From assembly GCF_030403745.1 (NCBI RefSeq), contig NZ_JAQMWP010000011.1, forward strand, positions 186,001-250,000: 64,000 bases of DNA, in the 5' to 3' direction. The notes under the pieces were generated by a model that had not been told where the DNA came from, did not search any database, and was given only the letters and a program-made list of their open reading frames with translations. The number at the start of each line of letters is the position of its first letter. Position 1 is the stretch's first letter. Source of the DNA: Streptomyces sp. S.PB5 (GTDB taxonomy: Bacteria; Actinomycetota; Actinomycetes; Streptomycetales; Streptomycetaceae). Of the stretch, positions 16,231-24,369 are shown one piece after another. Both the position numbers and the translations under genes were made by a program.

Positions 16231-17232
16231 ATGGAACCGGTCTGGTTCACCTTCCTGAACGGCTCGGAGATCGCACAGCTCCAGCTCACCGACACCGAGA
16301 TACTCGACGCCGTCGAGGCCGGGCTACGGGCCCAGGGCCTCGGCGAGACGGTGATCGAACCGCGCGTCCACCTGACGCCGGACCCCGCGTTCAACGGGCA
16401 TTTCAACGTCCTGCGCGGCTATGTGGCCCCGCTGTCGCTGGCCGGCGTCAAGGTCGTGGGCGACTACGTGGACAACTACCGCCAGGGCCTGCCGTCCGAG
16501 ATGGCCCTGCTCAATCTCTTCGACCCGCGCACCGGCATGCCGGTGGCCGTCCTCGACGCCACCGCCCTCACCGAGATGCGCACCGGCGCCCTCACCGCCC
16601 TGGGCGCCCGCCATCTCGCCCGCCCGGACGCCAAGATCCTCGGCCACATCGGCGCCCGCGCCACCTCGTACTGGAACGTCCGTCTCCTAGACCGGCTCTT
16701 CGACCTCACCGAGATCCGTGTCCACTCCCGCCGCCCGGAGAGCCGCAAGGCCTTCGCCGAGCGTCTGGAGCGGGACCTCGGCAAGCCGGTGACCGTGACC
16801 GACGACTGGCGGTCCTGTGTCGAGGGCGCGGACATCGTGGTCGAGGCGTCCCGGCTGGAGCGCCCGGAACCGCTGCTGAGGACCGAGTGGATCACCCCCG
16901 GCGCCCTGGTCGTGCCCTACGGCACGAACAGCGCCGTCGAACTCGATCTCACGGACATCATGGACAAGATCGTGGTCGACGACTGGGGCCAGGCCCACGC
17001 CGGTCCGTTCGGCGCCCTGCGCGCCCACGTCGACTCCGGCAGGCTCAACGCATCCAATCTGCATGGCGAGTTGGGCGAGATCGTCGCGGGCCTCAAGCCC
17101 GGCCGTCAGAGCCCGGACGAGACCAACCTGTTCTGGCACCGCGGCCTGTCCCTCTCCGACATCGCGCTGGGCGCGGCGATGCTGGCGAAGGCCGAAGAAC
17201 GTGGCCTGGGCCAGAAGTTGAGGTTCGCGTGA
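16231..17232 (+). CDS. ornithine cyclodeaminase / mu-crystallin family protein
   Basis: A 333-residue NAD(P)-binding enzyme of the OCD/mu-crystallin family, whose members include ornithine cyclodeaminase, alanine dehydrogenases and imine reductases. The Rossmann part starts at HIGARATSYWNVRLL (the usual G-x-G-x-x-A/G is altered to G-A-R-A) and continues with IRVHSRRPES and ADIVVEAS. The N-terminal half has the EMALLNLFDPRTGMPVAVLD strand pair and TEMRTGALTALGARHLA. Substrate cannot be assigned. The ATG at 16231 is six bases after GGAGAGG. Its stop overlaps the GTG of the HAL-like gene, so they are co-translated. Confidence 0.85.
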   Translation: MEPVWFTFLNGSEIAQLQLTDTEILDAVEAGLRAQGLGETVIEPRVHLTPDPAFNGHFNVLRGYVAPLSLAGVKVVGDYVDNYRQGLPSEMALLNLFDPRTGMPVAVLDATALTEMRTGALTALGARHLARPDAKILGHIGARATSYWNVRLLDRLFDLTEIRVHSRRPESRKAFAERLERDLGKPVTVTDDWRSCVEGADIVVEASRLERPEPLLRTEWITPGALVVPYGTNSAVELDLTDIMDKIVVDDWGQAHAGPFGALRAHVDSGRLNASNLHGELGEIVAGLKPGRQSPDETNLFWHRGLSLSDIALGAAMLAKAEERGLGQKLRFA

Positions 17233-18743
17233 TCTCCGTCGACGGGCGGACCCTGTCGTACGACGATGTCGTCGCCGTCGCCCACCGCTTCGAGCAAGTC
17301 ACCTTGTCCGACGGTGTGCCGGACCGCCTGGAGCGCGACCGTGCCGTCGTCGAGGACATCGTCGACCGCCGGGTGCCGACGTACGGGCTGACGACCGGCC
17401 TCGGCACCCGGTCCTCGTATGCGCTGCCCCGCGAGGAGCTGGAGGAGTTCAGCGTCCGTACCGTGCGGGGGCGGGCCAACGCGGTCGGTGAGCCGCTGCC
17501 GGTGCCGGTGGTGCGTGCCGCGCTGCTGGCCCGGGTGAACGGCATCGCGGGCGGTGGCAGCGGGGTACGGCCGGAGACCGTGCGGCTGCTGGTGGACATG
17601 CTCAACGCACGGGTGCACCCGGTGATCCCCGAGGTCGGGTCGATCGGGGCCTCCGACCTGTGTCAGATGGCCCACGTCGGTCTGGTGGTCATCGGTGAGG
17701 GCAGCGCGGAGTTCGGCGGCGAGGTGCTCGGCGGTGCGGGCGCGCTGCGGCGGGCGGGGCTCGCGCCGGTCCGGCTCGGCCCCAAGGAGGGGATCGTGCT
17801 GTGCGGTGCGAGTCCGCTGGCGGCCGGGCAGGGTGCGCTCGCGCTGCACGAGGCGGGGGCGCTGCTCTTGCTGGCGCAGGCGGTCACGGCGCTGACGTAC
17901 GAGGGCTTCCGGGCCAACACCAGTCCGCTCGACGCCCGTGTGCTGGGGTTGCGTCCCGCACCGGGGCAGGCGCGGGCGGCCGGTGAGCTGCTCGCGCTGC
18001 TGGCGGGCGGTGTGCTGCCGGGAAACGGCCGACGGGTGCAGGACCCCGTCAGTCTGCGCTGCTCGGCCCAGGTCCACGGGGCCGCGTACGCGGCGCTGGA
18101 CTTCGCCTCGGGCGCGCTGGACCCGGAGCTGAACGGCTGCGGCGACAACCCGGTCGTGCTGGCCGACACCGGCGAGATCCTCTCCTCCGGCAACTTCCAC
18201 ACCCCGGCGCTCGCCCTCGCCCTCGACACCCTCGCGCTGGCCCTCACCCAGACCGCGGCCCTCTCCGCCGAGCGCATGCGACGGCTCCTGGACCCGGCCG
18301 TCAGCGGACTGCCGGCGAACCTCTCCCCGTACGGCCCGGAGCGCTCGGGCTTCGCGCCGCTGACGAAGACGGCGCAGGCGCTGGTCGCCGAGATCCGCCT
18401 TCTGTCCACCCCGGTGTCCACCGATCCCCGGCACGGCGCGGACGCCGTGGAGGACGACTCGACGAACGCGTCGCTCGGGGCGCTGCGGCTGACCAGGCTG
18501 CTCGACCGGCTGCGTCTGCTGCTCGCCGTGGAGGCCGTGGTCGCCGCGCAGGCCGTCGACCTGGCAAAGCCGCCGAGGCTGGGGACGGGGCCGGAGTTCC
18601 TGCACGACGCGATCCGCAAGCGCGTTCCGCGTTTGACGGACGACCGGCCGTGCGGGGTGGACGTGGAGGTGGTGGCTCGCGAGATCATGAGGGCCGAAGA
18701 CGTCCGCAGCACGTTGCGCGCCCGGGTGGGGGAAGTGTCATGA
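17229..18743 (+). CDS. HAL/PAL-family aromatic amino acid lyase homologue with altered MIO triad
   Basis: A 504-residue protein of the histidine/phenylalanine ammonia-lyase fold. It has the family's TYGLTTGLGT loop with Tyr52, the helical core and later elements such as QDPVSLRCSAQVHGA, GNFHTPALALALDTL and the C-terminal LL-rich helices. In classical members an Ala-Ser-Gly triad within GSxGASGDLAPL cyclises to the MIO electrophile. Here the sequence is GSIGASDLCQMAH (A141-S142-D143), so the glycine is lost or replaced and MIO formation is doubtful. Known MIO-less relatives act on substrates with a good leaving group such as trimethylamine. The GTG start overlaps the upstream stop codon. Substrate is inferred only. 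Confidence 0.85.
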   Translation: MISVDGRTLSYDDVVAVAHRFEQVTLSDGVPDRLERDRAVVEDIVDRRVPTYGLTTGLGTRSSYALPREELEEFSVRTVRGRANAVGEPLPVPVVRAALLARVNGIAGGGSGVRPETVRLLVDMLNARVHPVIPEVGSIGASDLCQMAHVGLVVIGEGSAEFGGEVLGGAGALRRAGLAPVRLGPKEGIVLCGASPLAAGQGALALHEAGALLLLAQAVTALTYEGFRANTSPLDARVLGLRPAPGQARAAGELLALLAGGVLPGNGRRVQDPVSLRCSAQVHGAAYAALDFASGALDPELNGCGDNPVVLADTGEILSSGNFHTPALALALDTLALALTQTAALSAERMRRLLDPAVSGLPANLSPYGPERSGFAPLTKTAQALVAEIRLLSTPVSTDPRHGADAVEDDSTNASLGALRLTRLLDRLRLLLAVEAVVAAQAVDLAKPPRLGTGPEFLHDAIRKRVPRLTDDRPCGVDVEVVAREIMRAEDVRSTLRARVGEVS

Positions 18744-19642
18744 CCAATGTCGACGTGCACCAGCATCTGTGGACCCCGTCGCTGGTTGCGGCCTTGCGGT
18801 CGCGGCGCGAGCCGCCGTGTCTGGACGGCTGGACCCTGTACCTGGACGGTGAACCGCCGTACGGTCTGCCGCCCGCCGACCACGACATCGCCCGGCGCGC
18901 GGAACTCGCCGCCGCGGACGGGCTCGGCCGGGCGCTGATCTCCCTGTCCTCCCCGATCGGCGTGGAGTGGCTGCCGTCGGCCGAGGCCCGGCCGCTCCTC
19001 GACGCCTACCACGAGGGGGCGGCCGAGCTACCCGAGCCGTTCGGCGCGTGGGCGGCGGCCTGTGTGCGCGACATCGACGCCAAGGCGACGGGCCAGGTCC
19101 TCGACCAGGGCTTCGTCGGCCTGCAGCTGCCGGCCGACGCCCTTGTGGACGCGGCCGGTTACGCGCGCTGCGCCCCGCTGCTGGAGTTGCTTCAGGAGCG
19201 GGACCTGCCGCTGTTCATCCACCCGGGATGCGCGCCCGGCGGTTCCGGCGGGCCGGGCTGGTGGCCCGCGATGGTGCCGTACGTCCAGCAGATGCACGCC
19301 GCCTGGTTCGCGTTCCGCGCCTTCGGGCGGCCCCGCCACCCCCGGCTGCGGGTGTGCTTCGCGCTGCTGGCCGGGCTGGCCCCGCTGCACGGGGAGCGGT
19401 TCGCGGCCCGCGGGGACGGTTCGGCGGCTGTGGACCCGGACGTCTTCGTCGAGACGTCCTCGTACGGTCCACGCTCCGTCGAGGCCGTGGTGCGCGCCCT
19501 GGGGGTGGATGCCGTGGTCCAGGGCACGGACCGGCCGTACGCGGAGCCGCCGCAGCATCCCGGGTACGGGCTGGGCGGGGCGGCGGCGTATGCGTTCCGG
19601 GTGGCGAATCCGCGGCGGCTCCTCGGCGGAGGGGATCGCTGA
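18740..19642 (+). CDS. amidohydrolase-2 family TIM-barrel protein
   Basis: A 300-residue metal-dependent hydrolase or decarboxylase-type protein. It starts MTNVDVHQHLW, which gives the HxH metal-binding pair of strand 1. LFIHPGCAPGG supplies a conserved His and VQGTDRPYAEP supplies the C-terminal Asp. These are the key residues of the amidohydrolase-2 (ACMSD-like) family. The ATG overlaps the preceding stop by four bases. In this operon it may process the product of the lyase. Substrate is unknown. Confidence 0.85.
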   Translation: MTNVDVHQHLWTPSLVAALRSRREPPCLDGWTLYLDGEPPYGLPPADHDIARRAELAAADGLGRALISLSSPIGVEWLPSAEARPLLDAYHEGAAELPEPFGAWAAACVRDIDAKATGQVLDQGFVGLQLPADALVDAAGYARCAPLLELLQERDLPLFIHPGCAPGGSGGPGWWPAMVPYVQQMHAAWFAFRAFGRPRHPRLRVCFALLAGLAPLHGERFAARGDGSAAVDPDVFVETSSYGPRSVEAVVRALGVDAVVQGTDRPYAEPPQHPGYGLGGAAAYAFRVANPRRLLGGGDR

Positions 19643-19645
19643 GCT

Positions 19646-19693
19646 GTCAATGTTGTGCACTTTATTGACGGCAGTCATCTGAGGGCCTAATTT
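19646..19693 (+). promoter_or_regulatory. promoter with GTCAAT-N12-ATTGAC operator-like repeat
   Basis: TTGACG (19665-19670), 17 bp, TAATTT (19688-19693) is a good sigma70-type promoter 35 bases ahead of the symporter ATG. The -35 is part of an inverted repeat, GTCAAT (19646-19651) and ATTGAC (19664-19669). This suggests the transporter and downstream hydrolase can be controlled apart from the three-gene enzyme operon before them. Confidence 0.55.
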
Positions 19694-19727
19694 CGCGGTG
19701 TCCTTCCCCCGGTCAAGGGAGACCGCG

Positions 19728-21074
19728 ATGCCCCCGTCCCCCGTCGCATCACCCCCCACGACCGCCGAGCGGACCCGGCAGCTGCGCATCGTCGCGGCCT
19801 CCGGGCTGCTCGGCACGGCCGTGGAGTTCTACGACTTCCTCGTCTACGGCACGGTCGCCGCGCTCGTCTTCGGCGAACTCTTCTTCCCCGGCGCCGATCC
19901 GGCCGTCGGCACCATCGCCGCGTTCGGCACCTTCGCCGCCGGTTACGTCGCCCGTCCGCTCGGCGGCATCCTCTTCGGCCACTTCGGCGACCGGCTCGGC
20001 CGCAAGTCGATGCTGCTGCTCACCATGGGCCTGATGGGCGGCGCCAGCTTCCTCATCGGCCTGCTGCCCACGTACGACACCATCGGTGTGTGGGCCCCGG
20101 TCCTGCTGATCGCCCTCCGCGTCGTCCAGGGCATCGCCATCGGCGGTGAGTGGGGCGGCGCGACCCTGATGGTCGTCGAGCACGCCGGTGAGCGGCGCCG
20201 CGGCCTGTGGTCCAGCTTCACGCAGATGGGAGCCCCGCTCGGCTCCCTGATGTCCACCGCGGTCGTCGCGTACGTCGTCACCCTCCCCGAGGACGACTTC
20301 GCGGCCTGGGGCTGGCGGCTGCCGTTCCTGCTGAGCGTGGTCCTGCTCGGCGTCGGTCTGTTCGTGCGGCTCAAGGTGGTGGAGAGCCCGCTCTTCGCCG
20401 AGGTGAAGAAGGACCGCTCCGAGTCCCGGCTGCCGGTCCTCGACGTCCTGCGCAACCCGCGCCCCGTGCTGCTGGCCTGCGGTGTCGGGATCGGCGCGTT
20501 CACCGCGCAGTCCCTGCTGACCAGCTACATGATCGCCTACGCCACCGGCATCGGGTACGCCCGTCCGCAGGTGCTCGACGCCCTCACCGTCTCGGCCGCG
20601 GTCGCCCTGGTCGTCCTGCCCTGCGCCTCGGCGCTCTCCGACCGGATCGGCCGCCGTCCGGTCGTCCTCGCCGGGGCGCTCCTGTCCGCGGCGACCGCCT
20701 TCCCGGTCCTGACCCTGGTCGACTCCAAGTCGCCCGGGCTGCTGATCCTCGCCGTCGTCCTCGGCCACGGCATCGCCCAGTCCCTGATGTACGGGCCCCT
20801 CGGCGCCCTGTTCAGCGAGATGTTCGGCACCAAGGTCCGCTACACCGGCGCCTCCCTCGGCTACCAGGGCGCCACCCTCGTCGGCGCCGGGTTCTCCCCG
20901 ATGATCGCCGGCAGCCTCGTGGCCGGCAGCGACAGCGGCACACCGGTCGCCCTGCTGCTGTGCGGGGGCTCCCTCATCACCGCGCTGACGGTGTGGTTCG
21001 TACGGGAGACCAGCCGCAGCTCCCTGTCCGGCACCGCCGACGAAGTTCCCCACAAGGAGGAAGTCACCGCATGA
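19728..21074 (+). CDS. MFS transporter, MHS (metabolite:H+ symporter) family
   Basis: A 448-residue 12-helix symporter of the MHS family, which includes ProP (betaine/proline), ShiA (shikimate) and KgtP. Diagnostic parts are LLGTAVEFYDFLVYG in TMS1, RPLGGILFGHFGDRLGRKSML (split motif A), GIAIGGEWGGATLMVVEHA in TMS4-5, and ALSDRIGRRPVVLAG in the second half. The ATG at 19728 follows AAGGGAGA. It likely imports the substrate, or a related compound, of the adjacent lyase/amidohydrolase enzymes. Its end overlaps the next gene. Confidence 0.92.
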   Translation: MPPSPVASPPTTAERTRQLRIVAASGLLGTAVEFYDFLVYGTVAALVFGELFFPGADPAVGTIAAFGTFAAGYVARPLGGILFGHFGDRLGRKSMLLLTMGLMGGASFLIGLLPTYDTIGVWAPVLLIALRVVQGIAIGGEWGGATLMVVEHAGERRRGLWSSFTQMGAPLGSLMSTAVVAYVVTLPEDDFAAWGWRLPFLLSVVLLGVGLFVRLKVVESPLFAEVKKDRSESRLPVLDVLRNPRPVLLACGVGIGAFTAQSLLTSYMIAYATGIGYARPQVLDALTVSAAVALVVLPCASALSDRIGRRPVVLAGALLSAATAFPVLTLVDSKSPGLLILAVVLGHGIAQSLMYGPLGALFSEMFGTKVRYTGASLGYQGATLVGAGFSPMIAGSLVAGSDSGTPVALLLCGGSLITALTVWFVRETSRSSLSGTADEVPHKEEVTA

Positions 21075-22459
21075 GGACCCGCGTCTTAGCGGCACTGCTG
21101 CTCGCCGCCACGGCCCTGCCCGCCCCGGCCGTGGCGGCGACCGGCACCGAACCCGTCCACGTCGAGGGTGAACTCCCCTCGGGGGCCACCTACTTGATGG
21201 ACGTTCCCGCCGACTGGAACGGCACGGTCCTGCTGTTCAGCCACGGCTACTCGGCGGGCCCCGCCAACCCCGCCCAGAACGCCCCCGACGACGCCACGAA
21301 AACCCTTCTGCTGAAGAAGGGTTACGCGCTCGTCGGCTCCTCGTACGCCACCACCGGCTGGGCCGTCACCGACGCGGTCCCCGACCAGCTGAACACCCTG
21401 ACCGCCTTCACCGACCGGTTCGGCGCGGCCGCTCGCACCATCGCCTGGGGACGCTCCTACGGCGGTCTGGTCACCACCGCGATCGCCGAGCGCTTCCCGG
21501 AGCGCATCGACGGTTCGGTCTCCCTGTGCGGACTCGTCCAGGGCGGCGTCGCCAACTGGAACAACACCCTCGACCCGGTCTTCGCCCTGAAGACCCTCCT
21601 CGCACCGGACACCGGCATCCCGCTGGTGAACCTGCCGGACCAGACGGCGGCGAGCGCCGCGGCACGCACCCTCACGGCGGCGGTCGACGCGGCACAGACG
21701 ACCCCCGAGGGGCGGGCCCGTATCGCCCTGGCCGCCGCCCTGCACAACATCCCCGGCTGGAACCAGCCCACACAGCCCCGTCCCGCCCCCACCGACTGGG
21801 ACGCCCAGCAGGCCAACCAGTACACCGCGCTCAAGGGCCTGCTGAACGCCGCCTTCAACCGCCGTCAGGAGGCCGAGACCCGCGCCGGCGGCAACATGGC
21901 GTGGAACAGCGGCGTCGACTACGCGCGCCTGCTCGGCACGTCGTCCGTCCGCAAGGAGGTCACCGAGCTGTACAAGAAGGCGGGCCTGTCCCTGAGGGCC
22001 GACCTCGCCGTCCTCAACGACGCCCCGCGCATCGACGCCGACCCGTCCGCCGTGGCGTGGATGAGCCGCACGAGCTCCTTCACCGGCGAGCTCACCAAGC
22101 CGCAGCTGTCCGTCCACACCATCGGCGACTCCCTGGTCCCGGTCCAGACGGAGAGCGCGCTCAAGCGGGCGGTCACCGCGGCCGGTTCGGGTGCGCTACT
22201 ACGTCAGGCGTACGTCGACAACGCGGGCCACTGCACCTTCAGCCCCGCCGAACAGCTCTCCGCCCTGCACACGCTGGAGGACCGCCTCGACCACGGCAGG
22301 TGGCGGGGAACGGACGCGGAGTCGCTCAACTCCCGTGCGGTGGCCGCCGATTCCACGACCCCGGCCCGCTATGTCACCTACCGCCCCACTCCCTACCTCA
22401 GGCCGTACGACCTCGCCCACCCGGCCGACGGCGTCAGTCCCGGCGGAACAGGTCGTTGA
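21071..22459 (+). CDS. secreted alpha/beta hydrolase
   Basis: A 462-residue exported hydrolase. A signal peptide of about 23 residues (ALLLAATALPAPAVAA) leads into an alpha/beta fold domain: VLLFSHGYSAGP holds the oxyanion region, WGRSYGGLVTTA the nucleophile Ser, and YVDNAGHCTF the catalytic His. It resembles extracellular esterases or tripeptidyl-type hydrolases, but I cannot name a substrate. The ATG overlaps the symporter stop (ATGA), with GGAGG just upstream, so it is translated together with the symporter. Its last 26 bases overlap the end of the convergent PEP-mutase-like gene. Confidence 0.85.
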   Translation: MRTRVLAALLLAATALPAPAVAATGTEPVHVEGELPSGATYLMDVPADWNGTVLLFSHGYSAGPANPAQNAPDDATKTLLLKKGYALVGSSYATTGWAVTDAVPDQLNTLTAFTDRFGAAARTIAWGRSYGGLVTTAIAERFPERIDGSVSLCGLVQGGVANWNNTLDPVFALKTLLAPDTGIPLVNLPDQTAASAAARTLTAAVDAAQTTPEGRARIALAAALHNIPGWNQPTQPRPAPTDWDAQQANQYTALKGLLNAAFNRRQEAETRAGGNMAWNSGVDYARLLGTSSVRKEVTELYKKAGLSLRADLAVLNDAPRIDADPSAVAWMSRTSSFTGELTKPQLSVHTIGDSLVPVQTESALKRAVTAAGSGALLRQAYVDNAGHCTFSPAEQLSALHTLEDRLDHGRWRGTDAESLNSRAVAADSTTPARYVTYRPTPYLRPYDLAHPADGVSPGGTGR

Positions 22460-23294
22460 GGTCGCTCTGGGAGATCTGGTGCTCGGCGTAGGAGAAGGTG
22501 CCGTGCCGCGCCAACTCCCGCGCCGCGTCCAGCAGATGGCCGTACATCGCACGGGCGATGCTCCCGCCGACCGTCACCCTGCGCACGCCGAGTCCGCGCA
22601 GTTCGTCCAGGGAGAGCGCGTTGCCCGTGAGGCCCATGACCACGTTGAGCGGGCCGTCGATTTCACGCACCAGGGTGCCGATGGTCCCGGCGTCGGCGGC
22701 GCCCGGGACGAACGCGCAGTCGGCGCCCGCCGCGAGGTAGGCGTTGGCCCGCCGTACGCACTCGTCGAGGGTGGCGCCGACGAGGAGTCCGTCGGTCCGG
22801 CCGACCAGGACGAACGGCTCACCGGCGGCGTCGACGGCGGCACGGGCGGCGCGGATGCGGTCCACGGCGAGGGACTCGTCGTGGAGCGGCCGGGCCCGGT
22901 CGCCGGTGAAGTCCTCGATGTTGCCGCCCGCCGCGCCGGCGGCGAGGGTCAGCGCCACGGTGTCCGCGACGGTCTCGGGCGCTTCGCCGAACCCGTCCTC
23001 CAGGTCGACGCTCAGCGGCACGGTGAGTTCGCCGGCGATCTCGCGGACCCGGCGCATCATCGTGTCGCGGTCGACACGGCCGTCCGCCGCCGTCTTGTTC
23101 TCGTCGTCGTGGAAGTCGTGGTCCCCGCGCCCCAGGGAGAACGCGATCCCGGCGCTCGTGGTGGCCACGGCGGGAAAGCCCACCGACTCAAGGACACGGG
23201 CGCTGCCCACGTCCCATGCGTTGGGCAGCAGGAAACAGCCCTCCCGGTGCAACTCGACGAAACGCTTGGCTCGTTCACGGCTCTCACTGGTCAC
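22434..23294 (-). CDS. isocitrate lyase/PEP mutase family enzyme
   Basis: A 286-residue TIM-barrel enzyme of the ICL/PEP-mutase superfamily. It has NAWDVGSARVLESVGFPAVATTSAG at the N-terminus (in several pieces), the Mg-binding LSVDLEDGFGE, and GRTDGLLVG. This subgroup is widespread in actinobacteria and usually labelled oxaloacetate decarboxylase- or methylisocitrate lyase-like; true PEP mutase activity for phosphonates is unlikely without neighbouring phosphonate genes. I chose GTG at 23294 because the upstream TTG alternative adds a basic leader of poor quality. The LysR gene is divergent and may control it. Confidence 0.82.
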   Translation of the reverse strand: MTSESRERAKRFVELHREGCFLLPNAWDVGSARVLESVGFPAVATTSAGIAFSLGRGDHDFHDDENKTAADGRVDRDTMMRRVREIAGELTVPLSVDLEDGFGEAPETVADTVALTLAAGAAGGNIEDFTGDRARPLHDESLAVDRIRAARAAVDAAGEPFVLVGRTDGLLVGATLDECVRRANAYLAAGADCAFVPGAADAGTIGTLVREIDGPLNVVMGLTGNALSLDELRGLGVRRVTVGGSIARAMYGHLLDAARELARHGTFSYAEHQISQSDLNDLFRRD

Positions 23295-23378
23295 GCACCC
23301 GAACGTACGGCCGCGGTGCCTCAAGTGAGAACCCCTGATCCGCTACTGCCCCCATAAGGAGCGGTTACAGTCGGCGAG

Positions 23379-24296
23379 ATGGAGAACCTCCAGCGCCTGA
23401 GGGTGCTGCGGGCGGTCGCGCAGCACGGTTCGTTCACGGCGGCCGGCGCGGTGCTCGGCATGTCGCAGCCCGCGGTCTCGCAGCACGTCACCACGCTCGA
23501 ACGCGAACTGGAGACCCGTCTCGTCGAACGCACGACCCTCGGCACCCGGCTCACCCCGGAGGGCGAGCTGGTCCTGCGGCACGCGATGCGGATCCTGGCC
23601 TCCTGCGACGACGTCCGGCGCGAGCTGGACGAGCTGCGCTCCGGCGATCTCGCACCCGTGCGGGTGGCCGCGTTCCCGACGGCCTGCGGTCAACTGCTGC
23701 CCCGCGCGGCCGCGTTGTGGCGCCGCCGGTATCCCTCGGTGCCCTTCGAGTTCACCGAGTGCGACGCGGACGAGGCGGTGGAGTCGGCCCGGCACGGCAC
23801 GGCGGACCTGGCACTCACCTACGACTACGCCGCCCATCCCATCGACCTGCGCCACCTCGCCCCGCACCCGCTGCCGGACGACCCGCTGCTGCTGGCCCTT
23901 CCCGTGAGCCATCCACTGGCCACGGCACCCGTCGTGGAGATCGGCATGCTGGCCGACGAGGCATGGATCAGCGGCACCTCGTTCGGCTGCGCCGAGTCCC
24001 TGCGGGCCGTCTGCGGAGTCGCCGGGTTCACACCGGTGATCGCCCTGGACTCCAACCGCTACCCGACGACGCTGGCGATGGTCGCGGCGGGCCACGGCGT
24101 CGCCCTCGTCCCGTCCTCCGCGCTCCTCGATCCGCCGCCGGACGTCACGGTCCGCCCGCTGCGCCCGGTACCGGCGCCCCGCCGTCTGTGGGCGCTCACC
24201 CGGCACCGGCCCGCGACGGCGGTGTCCCACCTCCTGGACTGCCTCGTCGCGACGGCGACCCCGCACCGGCATCCCGCGCAGCGAAAGGCCGGCTGA
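23379..24296 (+). CDS. LysR-family transcriptional regulator
   Basis: A 305-residue regulator with the LysR winged helix-turn-helix at residues 1-60 (LRVLRAVAQHGSFTAAGAVL, MSQPAVSQHVTTLERELETRL) and a periplasmic-binding-protein-like effector domain from about residue 90. The C-terminal tail is rich in Ala, His and Arg. It is divergent from the PEP-mutase-like gene across 84 bp, the classic layout for control of that gene in response to its substrate. Confidence 0.93.
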   Translation: MENLQRLRVLRAVAQHGSFTAAGAVLGMSQPAVSQHVTTLERELETRLVERTTLGTRLTPEGELVLRHAMRILASCDDVRRELDELRSGDLAPVRVAAFPTACGQLLPRAAALWRRRYPSVPFEFTECDADEAVESARHGTADLALTYDYAAHPIDLRHLAPHPLPDDPLLLALPVSHPLATAPVVEIGMLADEAWISGTSFGCAESLRAVCGVAGFTPVIALDSNRYPTTLAMVAAGHGVALVPSSALLDPPPDVTVRPLRPVPAPRRLWALTRHRPATAVSHLLDCLVATATPHRHPAQRKAG

Positions 24297-24369
24297 ACCC
24301 GGCCACGACGGAAGGAGAGCGCGCGCCGACGCCAAGGGTCGCGGAAACAAAGGGCCGTCGAGGCCGCCG

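Noticed and set aside
16164..17228. HAL-like reading frame open upstream through the cyclodeaminase gene
   Set aside because: The upstream sequence is a low-quality shadow; the GTG overlapping the previous stop gives the family-length protein.
22434..23294. PEP mutase for phosphonate biosynthesis
   Set aside because: No phosphonopyruvate decarboxylase or other phosphonate gene nearby; the sequence belongs to the broad ICL/PEP-mutase superfamily group.
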